Positions 42,095 to 50,854 of a stretch of DNA of 64,000 bases are shown one piece after another (position 1 is the stretch's first letter; each line of letters opens with the position of its first letter). The notes under the pieces were generated by a model, which ran no database searches, was not told the origin of the DNA, and saw nothing but the letters and a program-made list of their open reading frames with translations. The stretch is taken from positions 1 to 64,000 of the forward strand of contig JAHDLA010000019.1 in assembly GCA_018436705.1 (NCBI GenBank). Reading direction: 5' to 3'. Source of the stretch: Sedimentibacter sp. Lineage in GTDB: Bacteria > Bacillota > Clostridia > Tissierellales > Sedimentibacteraceae. The position numbers and the translations under genes are program-made.

Positions 42095-43273
42095 CTATCT
42101 CTTAATGATTAATGCAGTACCCTGACCGCCACCGATACATAATGTGGCCAAGCCTATTTTTGCATCTCTTTTAACCATTTCATGGATTAAAGTTACAAGA
42201 ATTCTGGTGCCAGAACATCCAACCGGATGCCCTAATGCAATAGCACCTCCATTAACATTTGTTTTCTCGGTATCTAAGTTCAAATCTCTGACAACTGCAA
42301 TAGATTGTGCTGCAAAAGCTTCATTTGCTTCTACTAAATCAATATCTTCAATAGTCATTCCCGCTTTTGATAATGCTTTTTTTGTTGCAGGAACGGGGCC
42401 GTAGCCCATTATTTTAGGATCAACACCCGCAGAGGCATACGATACTATAACAGCCAAAGGTTCAACGCCCAGTTCCTCGGCTTTTTCCTTTGACATTAAC
42501 AATACTGCTGCTGCTCCGTCATTGATACCTGACGATGATCCAGCTGTAACAGTTCCGTCTTTTTTAAATGCCGGCCTCAGCTTTGACAGGCCTTCCAAGG
42601 TTGCTCCGAATCTGGGAAATTCATCCGTATCAACAACTATTGGATCACCTTTCCTTTGAGGAATAGATACAGGAACAATTTCATCTTTGAATTTTCCTTC
42701 TTTTATTGCCTTTTCTGCCCTATTCTGACTTCTTACCGCAAATTCATCTTGTTCATTTCTGGATATATTCCATTGCTCTGCAATGTTTTCAGCCGTAATT
42801 CCCATATGATAGTTATTAAATATATCTGTTAAGCCATCTGCAACCATTGAATCTATAATAGCTGCATCGCCCATTCTGAAGCCCCATCTTCCCTTTGGAA
42901 TAATATATGGAGCCATACTCATATTTTCTGATCCTCCTGCCAGAACAACATCGGCTTCACCAAGAGCTATTGCTTGAGCAGCCAGCTGTACTGTCTTTAG
43001 TCCCGAACCACAAACCTTGTTTATTGTCATCGAAGGCACCTCAATAGGAACACCTATAGCTACTGATACTTGTCTGGCCAGGTTTTGTCCAATACCAGCC
43101 TGAAGAACATTTCCAAATATAACCTCATCTACCGCTTCCGGACTAACGTTTGCCTTTTTAAGAGCAGCATCTGCGGCAGCGGCACCCAGCTTAACTGCAG
43201 ATACATCTTTAAAACACCCGCCGAAACTGCCTATTGGTGTTCTTACCGCACTTGCTATTATAACTTCTCTCAT
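42095..43273 (-). CDS. thlA: Acetyl-CoA C-acetyltransferase (thiolase)
   Basis: Interconverts acetoacetyl-CoA and two acetyl-CoA. The ATG at 43271-43273 follows AAGGAGG and gives [19 protein letters not shown]. Catalytic residues are Cys88 (NKVCGSG), His349 ([10 protein letters not shown]) and Cys379 (LCIGGGQG). The 392-aa length is standard. The much longer frame reaching 43420 covers the sigma-54 promoter and is rejected. It is the first gene of the operon for acetoacetate and 3-hydroxybutyrate use (or formation). Confidence 0.96.
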   Translation of the reverse strand: MREVIIASAVRTPIGSFGGCFKDVSAVKLGAAAADAALKKANVSPEAVDEVIFGNVLQAGIGQNLARQVSVAIGVPIEVPSMTINKVCGSGLKTVQLAAQAIALGEADVVLAGGSENMSMAPYIIPKGRWGFRMGDAAIIDSMVADGLTDIFNNYHMGITAENIAEQWNISRNEQDEFAVRSQNRAEKAIKEGKFKDEIVPVSIPQRKGDPIVVDTDEFPRFGATLEGLSKLRPAFKKDGTVTAGSSSGINDGAAAVLLMSKEKAEELGVEPLAVIVSYASAGVDPKIMGYGPVPATKKALSKAGMTIEDIDLVEANEAFAAQSIAVVRDLNLDTEKTNVNGGAIALGHPVGCSGTRILVTLIHEMVKRDAKIGLATLCIGGGQGTALIIKR

Positions 43274-43319
43274 GATTCCTCCTTTATTTTTTAGTATTAG
43301 TGTGTATGTCAATATATAA

Positions 43320-43335
43320 AGCAAGTACTGTGCCA
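43320..43335 (-). promoter_or_regulatory. Sigma-54 (-24/-12) promoter of the thlA operon
   Basis: Minus strand TGGCACAGTACTTGCT is a full match to the TGGCAC-N5-TTGCW consensus, with GG and GC exactly 12 bases apart. Start near 43308, giving a leader of about 35 bases with the AAGGAGG site of thlA. Confidence 0.9.
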
Positions 43336-43426
43336 ATTGATTAAAACATTTTAGATTAATTAATAATGATGAAATTTCAATATTTGTAAGGGAATATAGA
43401 TCAAAATAAATTATATACATAAAAAG

Positions 43427-43452
43427 ACAGTGTAGATGTTTGTCTACACTGT
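43427..43452. promoter_or_regulatory. Activator site 1: GTAGA-N6-TCTAC within a 10-bp inverted repeat
   Basis: ACAGTGTAGA and TCTACACTGT are perfect inverted repeats around TGTTTG. It has the same core as the two sites at 43512 and 43541 and lies about 120 bases upstream of the predicted thlA start. T-runs on both sides mean that it may also end the activator transcript. Confidence 0.72.
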
Positions 43453-43511
43453 TTTTTTGTTAATTAATAAACCATTTAATTATATATATAATCATGAGAT
43501 TAATTAGATCT

Positions 43512-43527
43512 GTAGATATATTTCTAC
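43512..43527. promoter_or_regulatory. Activator site 2: GTAGA-N6-TCTAC
   Basis: GTAGA (43512-43516), six AT bases, TCTAC (43523-43527). Identical half-sites and spacing to sites 1 and 3, about 200 bases upstream of the thlA start. Confidence 0.68.
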
Positions 43528-43540
43528 GCTTTTTTAATTT

Positions 43541-43556
43541 GTAGATATTATTCTAC
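43541..43556. promoter_or_regulatory. Activator site 3: GTAGA-N6-TCTAC, overlapping the end of the activator gene
   Basis: GTAGA (43541-43545), six bases, TCTAC (43552-43556), 29 bases from site 2. It overlaps the stop codon of the adjacent sigma-54 activator gene. Confidence 0.68.
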
Positions 43557-45256
43557 ACAATGTTTTTGATGTCTATACCATATCCCGAAAGCTTTTTATA
43601 TAGGGCCGTCCTGTGTATCCCAAGCTTTTTAGCTGCTTCTGTCCTGCTTCCTTTTGAAGCTCTCAATGCTGATATTATTGCATTTATTTCTGCTTCTGCT
43701 ATTTTATCCTTTAATTGCTTATTTGATGATTTTTTTGATTCCATAACAAGTTTGTTACTTATAAAATCCGGAAGATGCTGCATTGAAACATAATTTCCCA
43801 TGGATATATTTGATGCTCTTTCTAGTACATTTCTTAATTCTCTGACATTGCCAGGCCAATCATACAACCTCATGGCAAGTATGGCCTTATCCGTCACCTT
43901 CTTATGATTTAATCCTGCCTCCAGCTGTTTAGTCAGTATATCCTCACATAATGTCTCAAGGTCGTCCATGCGTTCTCTTAATGGTGGTATCTTAATTTCA
44001 ACAACATTAAGCCTGTAGAACAAATCCTGTCTGAAAAGACCCTTTTCAACTAATTTCTCCAATCCTTCATTTGTGCACGCTATAACTCTTATGTCGATCT
44101 TGATTCCTTCATTCCCGCCGATTCTCTCAAATTCCCTTTCTTCTAAAACTCTTAAAAGTTTTGCCTGCATACTGAAAGGCAATGAGCTTATCTCATCCAA
44201 TAAAACTGTACCGCCGTTTGCCAATTCAAGCTTTCCCATTTTGCCTTCCTTCTTTGCACCTGTAAATGCGCCTGATTCATATCCAAACAGTTCTGACTCT
44301 AAAAGTTCATGAGGAATTGCGGCACAATTGATTCTTACAAACGGACTTTTTCTCCTGCTACTTGCATCATGAATCGCATGAGCAAAAAATTCCTTACCGG
44401 TTCCACTCTCGCCCTCTATCAATATGGTTGAAGATGAACTTGCAGCTTTAAAAGCTATGTTTTTAATAGCAATCATTTTTTTATTTTTAGTAATAATGTC
44501 ATCAAAAGTATAGTTTGCACAATACATTTTTCCTATTTCATTCTTATAAATGCTTACTGTGTTTTCAAGAATTTTAAGTCTTGTCGCCAGATCCTTAACC
44601 TCTTTGACATCCTTGAACAATACTGTTCCCACAGCTCCGATTACTTTGCCGTCCTTAATTATTGGTGTTCTGCTGGCTATCATGTCATGTCCCTGAATTC
44701 TTTGGATATCATACAACTCCTTATTGCCCGTTTTAAGAACTATATGCAGTCTCGTGTTTTCTATTACATCTTCGACAGGTTTTCCCAATACGTCCTCTTC
44801 CTTTATTCCAAAAAGCTTTTCATAATTCCACTTAATTATTTTTCCTTCATCATTTATCAGCACAATGCCTTGGTAAGCATTGTCCAAAATATCCTTCATA
44901 CTGCTTAAGCCTAACTTAAGTTCCTCAATTTCCGATTTAGTCTCCTCAATGTCTATTATTTCTTTAAATATCAAGCCTTTGTAATCGTTTTCATCAAATG
45001 TACTAAAATTATATGACTCCACAATAATTTTCTTTTGCTTCAGACTTATTTCTTTTTCTGTTATTTCATTACCGGTAAATATGTTTGTAATGCCGAACTG
45101 ATTCAAGATTTCCGTCACTTTAAAGTGTTCTCCATCCTTAATATTAAATAAAATCTTGAAACTCTTGTTAATTATGATATTTTTCTTTTCGTCAATTAAC
45201 AATATTCCGTCGCTAAGATTGTCAATAAAACTCCTGAACTCTTCAAAACTCTTCAT
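43553..45256 (-). CDS. PAS-domain sigma-54-dependent activator (probable regulator of acetoacetate/hydroxybutyrate operon)
   Basis: Enhancer-binding protein of 567 aa. Two PAS-like segments (about 8-80, FIDNLSDGILLIDEKKNIIINKSF; about 118-225, ILDNAYQGIVLINDEGKIIKWN) precede the AAA+ domain (about 250-475) with Walker A GESGTGKE, Walker B GTVLLDEI, canonical GAFTGA and YDWPGNVRELRN. The C-terminal Fis-type HTH is TEAAKKLGIHRTALYKKL. GGGGGG precedes the ATG. It stands just upstream of thlA, whose promoter is -24/-12 and is preceded by three matching palindromes, the likely targets. This is AtoC-like in role but lacks a receiver domain. Confidence 0.93.
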   Translation of the reverse strand: MKSFEEFRSFIDNLSDGILLIDEKKNIIINKSFKILFNIKDGEHFKVTEILNQFGITNIFTGNEITEKEISLKQKKIIVESYNFSTFDENDYKGLIFKEIIDIEETKSEIEELKLGLSSMKDILDNAYQGIVLINDEGKIIKWNYEKLFGIKEEDVLGKPVEDVIENTRLHIVLKTGNKELYDIQRIQGHDMIASRTPIIKDGKVIGAVGTVLFKDVKEVKDLATRLKILENTVSIYKNEIGKMYCANYTFDDIITKNKKMIAIKNIAFKAASSSSTILIEGESGTGKEFFAHAIHDASSRRKSPFVRINCAAIPHELLESELFGYESGAFTGAKKEGKMGKLELANGGTVLLDEISSLPFSMQAKLLRVLEEREFERIGGNEGIKIDIRVIACTNEGLEKLVEKGLFRQDLFYRLNVVEIKIPPLRERMDDLETLCEDILTKQLEAGLNHKKVTDKAILAMRLYDWPGNVRELRNVLERASNISMGNYVSMQHLPDFISNKLVMESKKSSNKQLKDKIAEAEINAIISALRASKGSRTEAAKKLGIHRTALYKKLSGYGIDIKNIV

Positions 45257-45457
45257 AACACACCCCCCTTCAGGTTACTCAATATATACCCATGTTATAT
45301 AAATTTATTCTATATTATATAAAAAAAACGAAAAATTATATAACAAAAAGAAGCTTCTTACAAAAACTGACATTTTCTTTAAAGCGATAAATTATTCTGC
45401 CTTCACTACTAGTCAAAGCGCCTATGCATTCAGACAATAGTCCATAAACACCTTTTC

Positions 45458-46285
45458 TTATTTATCATAATCATCTAAGAAGCTGTGTCGTTTATTGCCT
45501 TTTTTATAACCTATTATAGTTTCCAAGTTAACATTATGAATACTTCTGAAAATATTTGCGTCTATATGAGGATTTGTCTTCCTTAGTTTTCTTATAAGCT
45601 CTTTCATTTCCTGACGTTTAGATCCCATTCCTTCATCTCCTGTGGCACAAGATTCAGTTAACCGGCAGGCACATCGTATAAATTGAAGATCGTTATATTT
45701 TTTCCATGCTATGATATCTTCCTCCTTGACCTTGTACATAGGCCTAATCAATTCCATTCCTTCATGATTTGTACTTTTGAGCTTAGGCATCATTGTTTTA
45801 AACTCAGCAGCATAAAGAGTACTCATTAGTACTGTTTCAATAACATCATCAAAATGGTGTCCTAATGAAATTTTATTGCAACCCAGTTCCCTTGCATATC
45901 TGTATAAATACCCTCTTCTCATTCTTGCACATAAATAGCAAGGCGTTTCTTCAATATTTGCAACTATATCATATATTTGTGTATTAAACACTTTAATAGG
46001 CACGTTTAACAGGCGGGCATTATCTTCTATAATCTGCCTGTTTATTTCATTGTAACCTGGATTCATAACAATATATTCAGTTTCGAAATTAACTTCACTA
46101 TATTTTTGAAGTTGCTGCATGCACTTGGCCATGAGCATTGAATCTTTCCCGCCGGAAATACATACCGCAATTTTATCTCCCTCTTTAATCAATTTATATT
46201 CTTTAACTGCAGATATAAATTTTGACCATATGTTTTTTCTAAACTTTTTAGCTATACTTCTTTCTACTTCTTCAAACTTTTCCAT
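45458..46285 (-). CDS. TtcA-like PP-loop tRNA thiolation protein
   Basis: A 275-residue PP-loop ATPase. The pyrophosphate motif ISGGKDS is at 43-49, and CYLCARMRRGYLYRYARELGCNKISLGHHFDDVIETVLMS contains the CxxC and the GHHxDD block characteristic of TtcA/TtuA-type enzymes. A third cysteine area is RCACRL. These proteins thiolate tRNA (2-thiocytidine 32 in TtcA) with an iron-sulfur cluster. Some clostridial members of this subgroup have no proven target, so the exact modification is uncertain. It is transcribed alone. Confidence 0.87.
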   Translation of the reverse strand: MEKFEEVERSIAKKFRKNIWSKFISAVKEYKLIKEGDKIAVCISGGKDSMLMAKCMQQLQKYSEVNFETEYIVMNPGYNEINRQIIEDNARLLNVPIKVFNTQIYDIVANIEETPCYLCARMRRGYLYRYARELGCNKISLGHHFDDVIETVLMSTLYAAEFKTMMPKLKSTNHEGMELIRPMYKVKEEDIIAWKKYNDLQFIRCACRLTESCATGDEGMGSKRQEMKELIRKLRKTNPHIDANIFRSIHNVNLETIIGYKKGNKRHSFLDDYDK

Positions 46286-46708
46286 ATAAACCTACTTCAC
46301 ATATTTTTTATAACATTTATCAAACACACCAGAAAACAGTGCGCTACTTTAATATCCTATATATTAAATATATTCACCACATATTCATAAACAGGAGTAG
46401 TTTGCCGCATAATATAAATAAAATTATATTATATATTAATTATATTTATTATATTAAATTTTTACAAGCTAAATTTATAATATATATTGCGCGCAGTTAT
46501 ATTTTTTGCTAAACTGAAGTATAAATATAATACTAAACTGAGCAGCAAAGAAAGTAGCAGATTGCAACAATTTCAATATGTAGAAACATCTACTGAAAAT
46601 ACAACTAATACTTTGCACTAAAGATCAAATGTTAATTTAGATGTAATGTTATAATGTTTGCCAAAAACAATTATATACCGCGAGGGTAGAACTTTAAAGG
46701 AGGTAACA
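46286..46708. other. AT-rich spacer with no recognised gene
   Basis: About 420 bases of very AT-rich sequence with TA-repeats (46436-46490) between the divergent TtcA-like and AIM24-like genes. A TATAAT at 46650-46655 may be the -10 box of the plus-strand gene; no matching -35 is visible. I saw no RNA gene or convincing small ORF. Confidence 0.5.
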
Positions 46709-47521
46709 ATGGAAAGAGCTCACCAAATAGACTACCGGGTTTACGGGGATGATATTCAATTTGTAGAAATCTCGTTGGACTACGGCGAAACCATAATTGC
46801 AGAACCTGGTGCAATGATGTACATGGATGCCGACATAGAGATGGATACCATCTTTGGTGACGGAAACAGAAGAGAATCTTCAAAAGGCTTTAAAGGAATT
46901 TTGGCCACAGCAGGCAAGCGCGTTCTTTCAGGTGAAAACTTATTTACTTCAACATTTACAAACAAAGCCATAGAAAAAAAATCTCTGGCATTTGCAGCTC
47001 CATATCCGGGAAAAATAATACCGGTTAATCTTATGGATTACGGAGGGCAACTAATTTGTCAAAGAGATTCCTATCTTTGTTCCGCTAAGGGAATAGAAAT
47101 CAGCATAGCATTTCAGAAAAAAATAGGCGTCGGTTTCTTCGGAGGAGAAGGATTTATAATGCAAAAGCTAAGGGGTGATGGACTGGCGTTCTTGCATGCG
47201 GGCGGAACGATTATAAAAAGAGAGCTTAATGCGGGAGAGATGCTGAAATTAGATACAGGATGCCTAGTTGCATTCACAGCTGGAGTTGAATATGATGTGC
47301 AGTTCGTAGGCAATGTAAAAAGCGCGTTGTTCGGCGGAGAAGGATTGTTTCTTGCAACACTTAGAGGACCGGGAACAGTGTGGCTTCAATCACTTCCTTT
47401 CAGCAGAATGGCTGACAGGATATTTTCTGCAAGCAAGAAATCTAACTCAGGTGCATCAAGCAAAGGAGAAGGAAGTCTACTAGGCAGCATAGGTATCGGA
47501 AATCTGTTTGGAGAAGATTAA
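46709..47521 (+). CDS. TIGR00266/AIM24 family protein
   Basis: A 270-residue beta-barrel protein of the AIM24/TIGR00266 group. Seen are the family segments VEISLDYGETIIAEPGAMMYMD, TFTNKAIEKKSLAFAAPYPGKIIPVNL, GVGFFGGEGFIMQKLRGDGLAFLHAGGTI and LFGGEGLFLATLRGPGTVWLQSLPFSRMADRI. The ATG at 46709 follows AAAGGAGG; the longer frame from 46658 does not have a site. The role is unknown in bacteria. The C-terminal tail is Ser/Gly-rich. Confidence 0.92.
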   Translation: MERAHQIDYRVYGDDIQFVEISLDYGETIIAEPGAMMYMDADIEMDTIFGDGNRRESSKGFKGILATAGKRVLSGENLFTSTFTNKAIEKKSLAFAAPYPGKIIPVNLMDYGGQLICQRDSYLCSAKGIEISIAFQKKIGVGFFGGEGFIMQKLRGDGLAFLHAGGTIIKRELNAGEMLKLDTGCLVAFTAGVEYDVQFVGNVKSALFGGEGLFLATLRGPGTVWLQSLPFSRMADRIFSASKKSNSGASSKGEGSLLGSIGIGNLFGED

Positions 47522-47534
47522 CTTTCGTAAACAA

Positions 47535-47574
47535 TTAAAAAAGGCTGTCAAAATTATTTTTTCGACAGCCTTAA
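47535..47574. terminator. Bidirectional terminator between AIM24-like and ferredoxin genes
   Basis: AAGGCTGTC (47541-47549) and GACAGCCTT (47564-47572) form a 9-bp stem with an A-run before and T-rich loop. On the minus strand it is followed by T6, so it mainly terminates the ferredoxin transcript. Confidence 0.85.
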
Positions 47575-47592
47575 GATTTGCTTGCTTAGTCA

Positions 47593-47781
47593 CTATTCAA
47601 TGCTAATTGCATCTGTTGGGCAACCATCTGCAGCTTCTTTTGCGCAATCTTCGTTTTCACCCGCTACTGGATCCTGTATTACAGTTGAGATATCTTCATC
47701 ATCCATTTCAAATACTCCGGGACATACAGATACACACAGTCCGCAACTGATACATGCGTCTCTGTCTACTATAGCTTTCAT
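47593..47781 (-). CDS. Ferredoxin (single [4Fe-4S] type)
   Basis: A 62-residue ferredoxin. The first three cluster ligands and the following CP are in CISCGLCVSVCP (Cys10, 13, 16, 20), and a distant Cys-Pro in ADGCPTDAI supplies the fourth ligand of the fold. A second cysteine (DCAKEA) could form a disulfide as in Desulfovibrio/Thermotoga ferredoxins. An acidic middle part (EMDDEDIS) is usual. AGGAGG precedes the ATG. It is monocistronic with its own terminator. Confidence 0.93.
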   Translation of the reverse strand: MKAIVDRDACISCGLCVSVCPGVFEMDDEDISTVIQDPVAGENEDCAKEAADGCPTDAISIE

Positions 47782-47833
47782 ATTATCCTCCTTTATTGAT
47801 TAATATTGTTACTAAAATAGTACTCAGGCTGTA

Positions 47834-48019
47834 TTATTGTAATTCTTTATGATGAATTGAATTAATTATAATTTGTTTTGCCTTTTCATGTCCGTATTTA
47901 GCTTTGCCTTGTATTTCAGGAACAGGCGGATTTTCATTTTTTTTGAAATGCTGCTTTTTATTGCTTTCTGTTCCATGCGAATCTTTTGGATCCGGCCTTC
48001 TCATTCCTGCTTTTGCCAT
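47834..48019 (-). CDS. Small basic protein of unknown function (61 aa)
   Basis: Starts MAKAGMRRPDPKDSHGTESN and is rich in Lys, His, Pro and Asn, with no hydrophobic core. GAGGTGAT precedes the ATG at 48017-48019 at the proper distance. It is probably disordered. It sits between the ferredoxin and the molybdenum cofactor genes. I recall similar small proteins in clostridia but cannot give a function; spore-related is one possibility. Confidence 0.55.
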   Translation of the reverse strand: MAKAGMRRPDPKDSHGTESNKKQHFKKNENPPVPEIQGKAKYGHEKAKQIIINSIHHKELQ

Positions 48020-48088
48020 AAAATCACCTCTATTTTAGTGTGATTTATTTCTCTGCATTTATTCATTGAGGCGGATATAATTTAAAAA

Positions 48089-48523
48089 TTAACTTAAAAT
48101 TTCGATTTTATCTCCTGGTTTAATCCAGCCTGCTTTCAAAACTTTTGTAAATATTCCTTCCCTTGGCATGACGCAATCTCCCACAAGCTTTTTAATCGCA
48201 CATCCTGTGTGACATTCTTTTCCAATTTGTGTCACTTCCATCTCTGTTTCACCTATTCTAAGTTTTGTACCAACCGGAAGTTCATAGAGTACAATTCCTT
48301 CCGTTGTTAGATTTTCTGCAAATTTTCCAACGCATAAATCTAAATTGCCTGCTGCATTTGCTTTATCTATACTTTCCTGTCCTAAAAGACTTACCTGTCT
48401 GTGCCAGTTTCCTGCATGTGCATCTCCATTAAGACCATGATTCACTTCAAAAAAACCTTTATCAATAGGCTCTTTAGGAACTCCTTTAGTTTCACTTATG
48501 TTTACAGCTAATACTTTTGCCAT
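48089..48523 (-). CDS. MOSC domain protein
   Basis: A 144-residue stand-alone MOSC domain. Typical elements are ISETKGVPKEPI, the strand GFFEVNHGLNGDAHAGNWHRQVSLLGQESI, FAENLTTEGI and the conserved Cys in GKECHTGCAIKKLVGDCVMPREGIF. MOSC domains hand sulfur to metal-sulfur cofactors, notably molybdenum. It follows moaC on the same strand, in line with a Moco role. The stop lies 60 or so bases before the start of the small basic gene. Confidence 0.92.
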   Translation of the reverse strand: MAKVLAVNISETKGVPKEPIDKGFFEVNHGLNGDAHAGNWHRQVSLLGQESIDKANAAGNLDLCVGKFAENLTTEGIVLYELPVGTKLRIGETEMEVTQIGKECHTGCAIKKLVGDCVMPREGIFTKVLKAGWIKPGDKIEILS

Positions 48524-48538
48524 CTCATTTTCCCCTTT

Positions 48539-49012
48539 TTATTTTCTTTCAAATAATCCCGATTTGCCGCCCGATTTTTTCATGAGCATAACATCTGAAA
48601 CTATCATTCCTCTGTCTATTGCCTTGCACATATCATAGATTGTAAGTCCGGCAATTGAAACTGCTGTAAGAGCTTCCATTTCAACTCCGGTCTGTCCTGT
48701 ATTCTTCACTGTCGCCGTTATCTCAATTCTGTTTTTTTCAAAGTTCAGCACAAACCCCATATCGCATCCCGAAATCATTATAGGATGACACATTGGAATA
48801 ATCTGAGACGTTTTCTTTGATCCCATGATTCCTGCCACCTGCGCAACAGAAAGAACATCTCCCTTTTTTATTGTTCCTTCTTGTATTTTTTCAAGTGTTG
48901 CTCTTTTCATATATATATTTCCGCATGCAACAGCCTCTCTCAATGTATCTTGTTTTTGACTGACATCAACCATCTTTGCTCTGCCTTGTTCATTGATATG
49001 TGTTAACTCCAT
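48539..49012 (-). CDS. moaC: Cyclic pyranopterin monophosphate synthase MoaC
   Basis: Second enzyme of molybdenum cofactor synthesis, 157 aa. Diagnostic blocks are HINEQGRAKMVDVSQKQDTLREAVA at the N-terminus, AGIMGSKKTSQIIPMCHPI, TGVEMEALTAVSIAGLTIYDMCKA and a C-terminal KSGGKSGLF. The catalytic Lys and Asp lie in the last two. The ATG follows GGAGG at the very end of moaA. Genes mogA-moaA-moaC-MOSC form one group on the minus strand. Confidence 0.95.
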   Translation of the reverse strand: MELTHINEQGRAKMVDVSQKQDTLREAVACGNIYMKRATLEKIQEGTIKKGDVLSVAQVAGIMGSKKTSQIIPMCHPIMISGCDMGFVLNFEKNRIEITATVKNTGQTGVEMEALTAVSIAGLTIYDMCKAIDRGMIVSDVMLMKKSGGKSGLFERK

Positions 49013-49013
49013 A

Positions 49014-49970
49014 CTAGCCTCCTATTTGAAACATCATTCTTTTAGTGTCACTTTTTCCTTCAGTTTCCAGATGATGTTCTGCCGGTTTATTATAAACAGC
49101 CATTTTAATTACTTCAAGCAATTTTTGCTCATCATTAATATACGGCCTTAAATTAACTTCTTCTGCCGAATGAAGGCATGGTTTTATAGAACCTGTTGAA
49201 GTTAGCCTTATGCGGTTACATTCTTCGCAAAACTTACAGCTTACGGGACTTATCAAGCCTACTGTGCCTGCAGCACCTGGAAGCTTGTACACCGAAGCTA
49301 CTCTGCTGTCATCTTTAACCGGCACAAGTTCCGGATACATTTCTAATATTTCCTCAACCTTCATTTCACATTTTTCAAAATATTTAATTCCCTCACCAAT
49401 GGGCATAAGTTCTATAAACCTTACCTGAATAGGACTGTCTATTGTTAATCTTATAAAATCTCCTATTTCATCATCATTCATGCCTCGCATCAACACAGCA
49501 TTAATTTTAACAGGCGTCATCCCAAGACTGATGCATTTTTCGATTGCTTTGTAAACCTTATTTATATCTCCGCCTCTTGTAATTTTTTTATACCTTTCTG
49601 GCTGCAGCGTATCCAAACTTACATTCACACGCTTTAAACCTGCTTTTTTTAAATCTTCAGCCATATCTGCAAGCATAATACCATTTGTTGTAAGGGATAT
49701 ATCTTCAATACCTGGCATAGATGACGTGTACATTATAAGTTCATCTATTCCTTTGAGGACAAGAGGCTCCCCTCCAGTAAACCTAACCTTTTTAACTCCA
49801 AGCGTGTTACAGGCTGTGATTATTTTTTCAACTTCTTCAAAACGGAGTATTTCATCATGGCATTTTTTTTCAACGCCCTTTTCCGGCATACAGTAAATAC
49901 ATCGGAGATTACACCTATCTGTAAGAGATACTCTTAAATAATCAATGTTTCTACCTTTTTTATCAAGCAT
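49014..49970 (-). CDS. moaA: GTP 3',8-cyclase MoaA
   Basis: Radical SAM enzyme that starts molybdenum cofactor synthesis from GTP. The SAM cluster is Cys20-x3-Cys24-x2-Cys27 (RCNLRCIYCMP). The second, substrate-binding cluster is in CKFCEECNRIRLTSTGSIKPCLHS near residues 245-268. FTGGEPL and LMPIGEG are further family motifs. The usual C-terminal GG ends the protein (QIGG). Length 318 aa is normal. A weak ribosome binding site (GAGCAGAG) precedes the ATG. Confidence 0.95.
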   Translation of the reverse strand: MLDKKGRNIDYLRVSLTDRCNLRCIYCMPEKGVEKKCHDEILRFEEVEKIITACNTLGVKKVRFTGGEPLVLKGIDELIMYTSSMPGIEDISLTTNGIMLADMAEDLKKAGLKRVNVSLDTLQPERYKKITRGGDINKVYKAIEKCISLGMTPVKINAVLMRGMNDDEIGDFIRLTIDSPIQVRFIELMPIGEGIKYFEKCEMKVEEILEMYPELVPVKDDSRVASVYKLPGAAGTVGLISPVSCKFCEECNRIRLTSTGSIKPCLHSAEEVNLRPYINDEQKLLEVIKMAVYNKPAEHHLETEGKSDTKRMMFQIGG

Positions 49971-50055
49971 TTCTCTGCTCCTTGTAAAATAATTGTGTCC
50001 TTTAAATATTTCATTTGCTTAACTATGCAAACTTATTCCTGAATCTTACAAATAA

Positions 50056-50544
50056 CTATCTGGCACATTCTCCTCCGGTTCCATTAAGAATTTCTATTCC
50101 GTGCGGCAAAGCAGGAAGAATAAAATTCAAATTTTCAACTGCTCCCTTCGGGCTTCCAGGCAAATTAACAATCAGTGTATTATCTCTAATACCTGCAGTT
50201 GCTCTGGAAAGCATTGCCTTTGGAGTTATTGCAAGCGACTTTTGTCTCATAGCCTCCGGAATACCCGGAACTTGTTTTTTTATTACTTTCATCGTAGCTT
50301 CAGGAGTTACATCTCTCTTTGAAAATCCTGTCCCTCCGTTTGTGAGAATCAAATCTAAATGAAGCTCATCACACATTTTTATCAATTCCTCACATATTAA
50401 ATCAATTTCATCAGGTATTATATTATAATATTCAACAGAGTATATACTATGTTCTAATGTATCTTTTATAGCGGGGCCGGTTAAATCTATTCTTTCGTTC
50501 CTTGATCCTTTATCGCTTATTGTAAGTATTCCAGTTCTTACCAT
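50056..50544 (-). CDS. mogA: Molybdenum cofactor biosynthesis protein MogA/MoaB
   Basis: A 162-residue MPT-binding protein of the MogA/MoaB type. GILTISDKGSRNERIDLTGPAI at the start, LTNGGTGFSKRDVTPEA and NLPGSPKGAVENLNFILPALPHGIEIL are characteristic. The ATG at 50542-50544 follows GGAGG; the longer frame from 50571 covers that site and is rejected. MogA adenylylates molybdopterin before Mo insertion. The gene heads the moa cluster and has a clear sigma-A promoter. Confidence 0.93.
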   Translation of the reverse strand: MVRTGILTISDKGSRNERIDLTGPAIKDTLEHSIYSVEYYNIIPDEIDLICEELIKMCDELHLDLILTNGGTGFSKRDVTPEATMKVIKKQVPGIPEAMRQKSLAITPKAMLSRATAGIRDNTLIVNLPGSPKGAVENLNFILPALPHGIEILNGTGGECAR

Positions 50545-50575
50545 ATGGGCCTCCTTTTTTCTTTTGCTCACCTCA

Positions 50576-50604
50576 ATTCTAATGCCTAATTATTAACTTG
50601 TCAA
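50576..50604 (-). promoter_or_regulatory. Sigma-A promoter of mogA
   Basis: Minus strand TTGACA (plus 50599-50604) and TAGAAT (plus 50576-50581) with a 17-base spacer, about 30 bases before the start codon. Confidence 0.8.
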
Positions 50605-50649
50605 TCTTCTTAGCAAATATTTGTATATAATTTATTAAATATAAAAATT

Positions 50650-50705
50650 AAGCTTGTTTGCGCTTTCTTAATTTTCCGATAAGAAATTATGTGCCCGGCA
50701 AGCTT
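50650..50705. repeat. Nested hairpin between mogA and the DtxR-type gene
   Basis: AAGCTTG (50650-50656) pairs with CAAGCTT (50699-50705). Inside, GCGC pairs with GTGC, and TTCTTA pairs with TAAGAA, giving one long interrupted stem. It could be a terminator remnant, an operator or a structured leader. The remaining spacer (50706-50854) shows no gene. Confidence 0.35.
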
Positions 50706-50854
50706 TTATACGATATTTAATTCAACTTATAAATAAGAAAAGGACTGCTCATGTATGCTATTTTCGGCACCCCGCCCCCAATTAGTTTTTTAAGTTTGCT
50801 TTCGTATCAAATATATGGTAATATATATTCAATACATATATGGGAGATGATGTT

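Noticed and set aside
43274..43420. 49-residue N-terminal extension of thiolase
   Set aside because: It would translate through the sigma-54 promoter. The ATG at 43271-43273 has AAGGAGG and gives the standard thiolase start.
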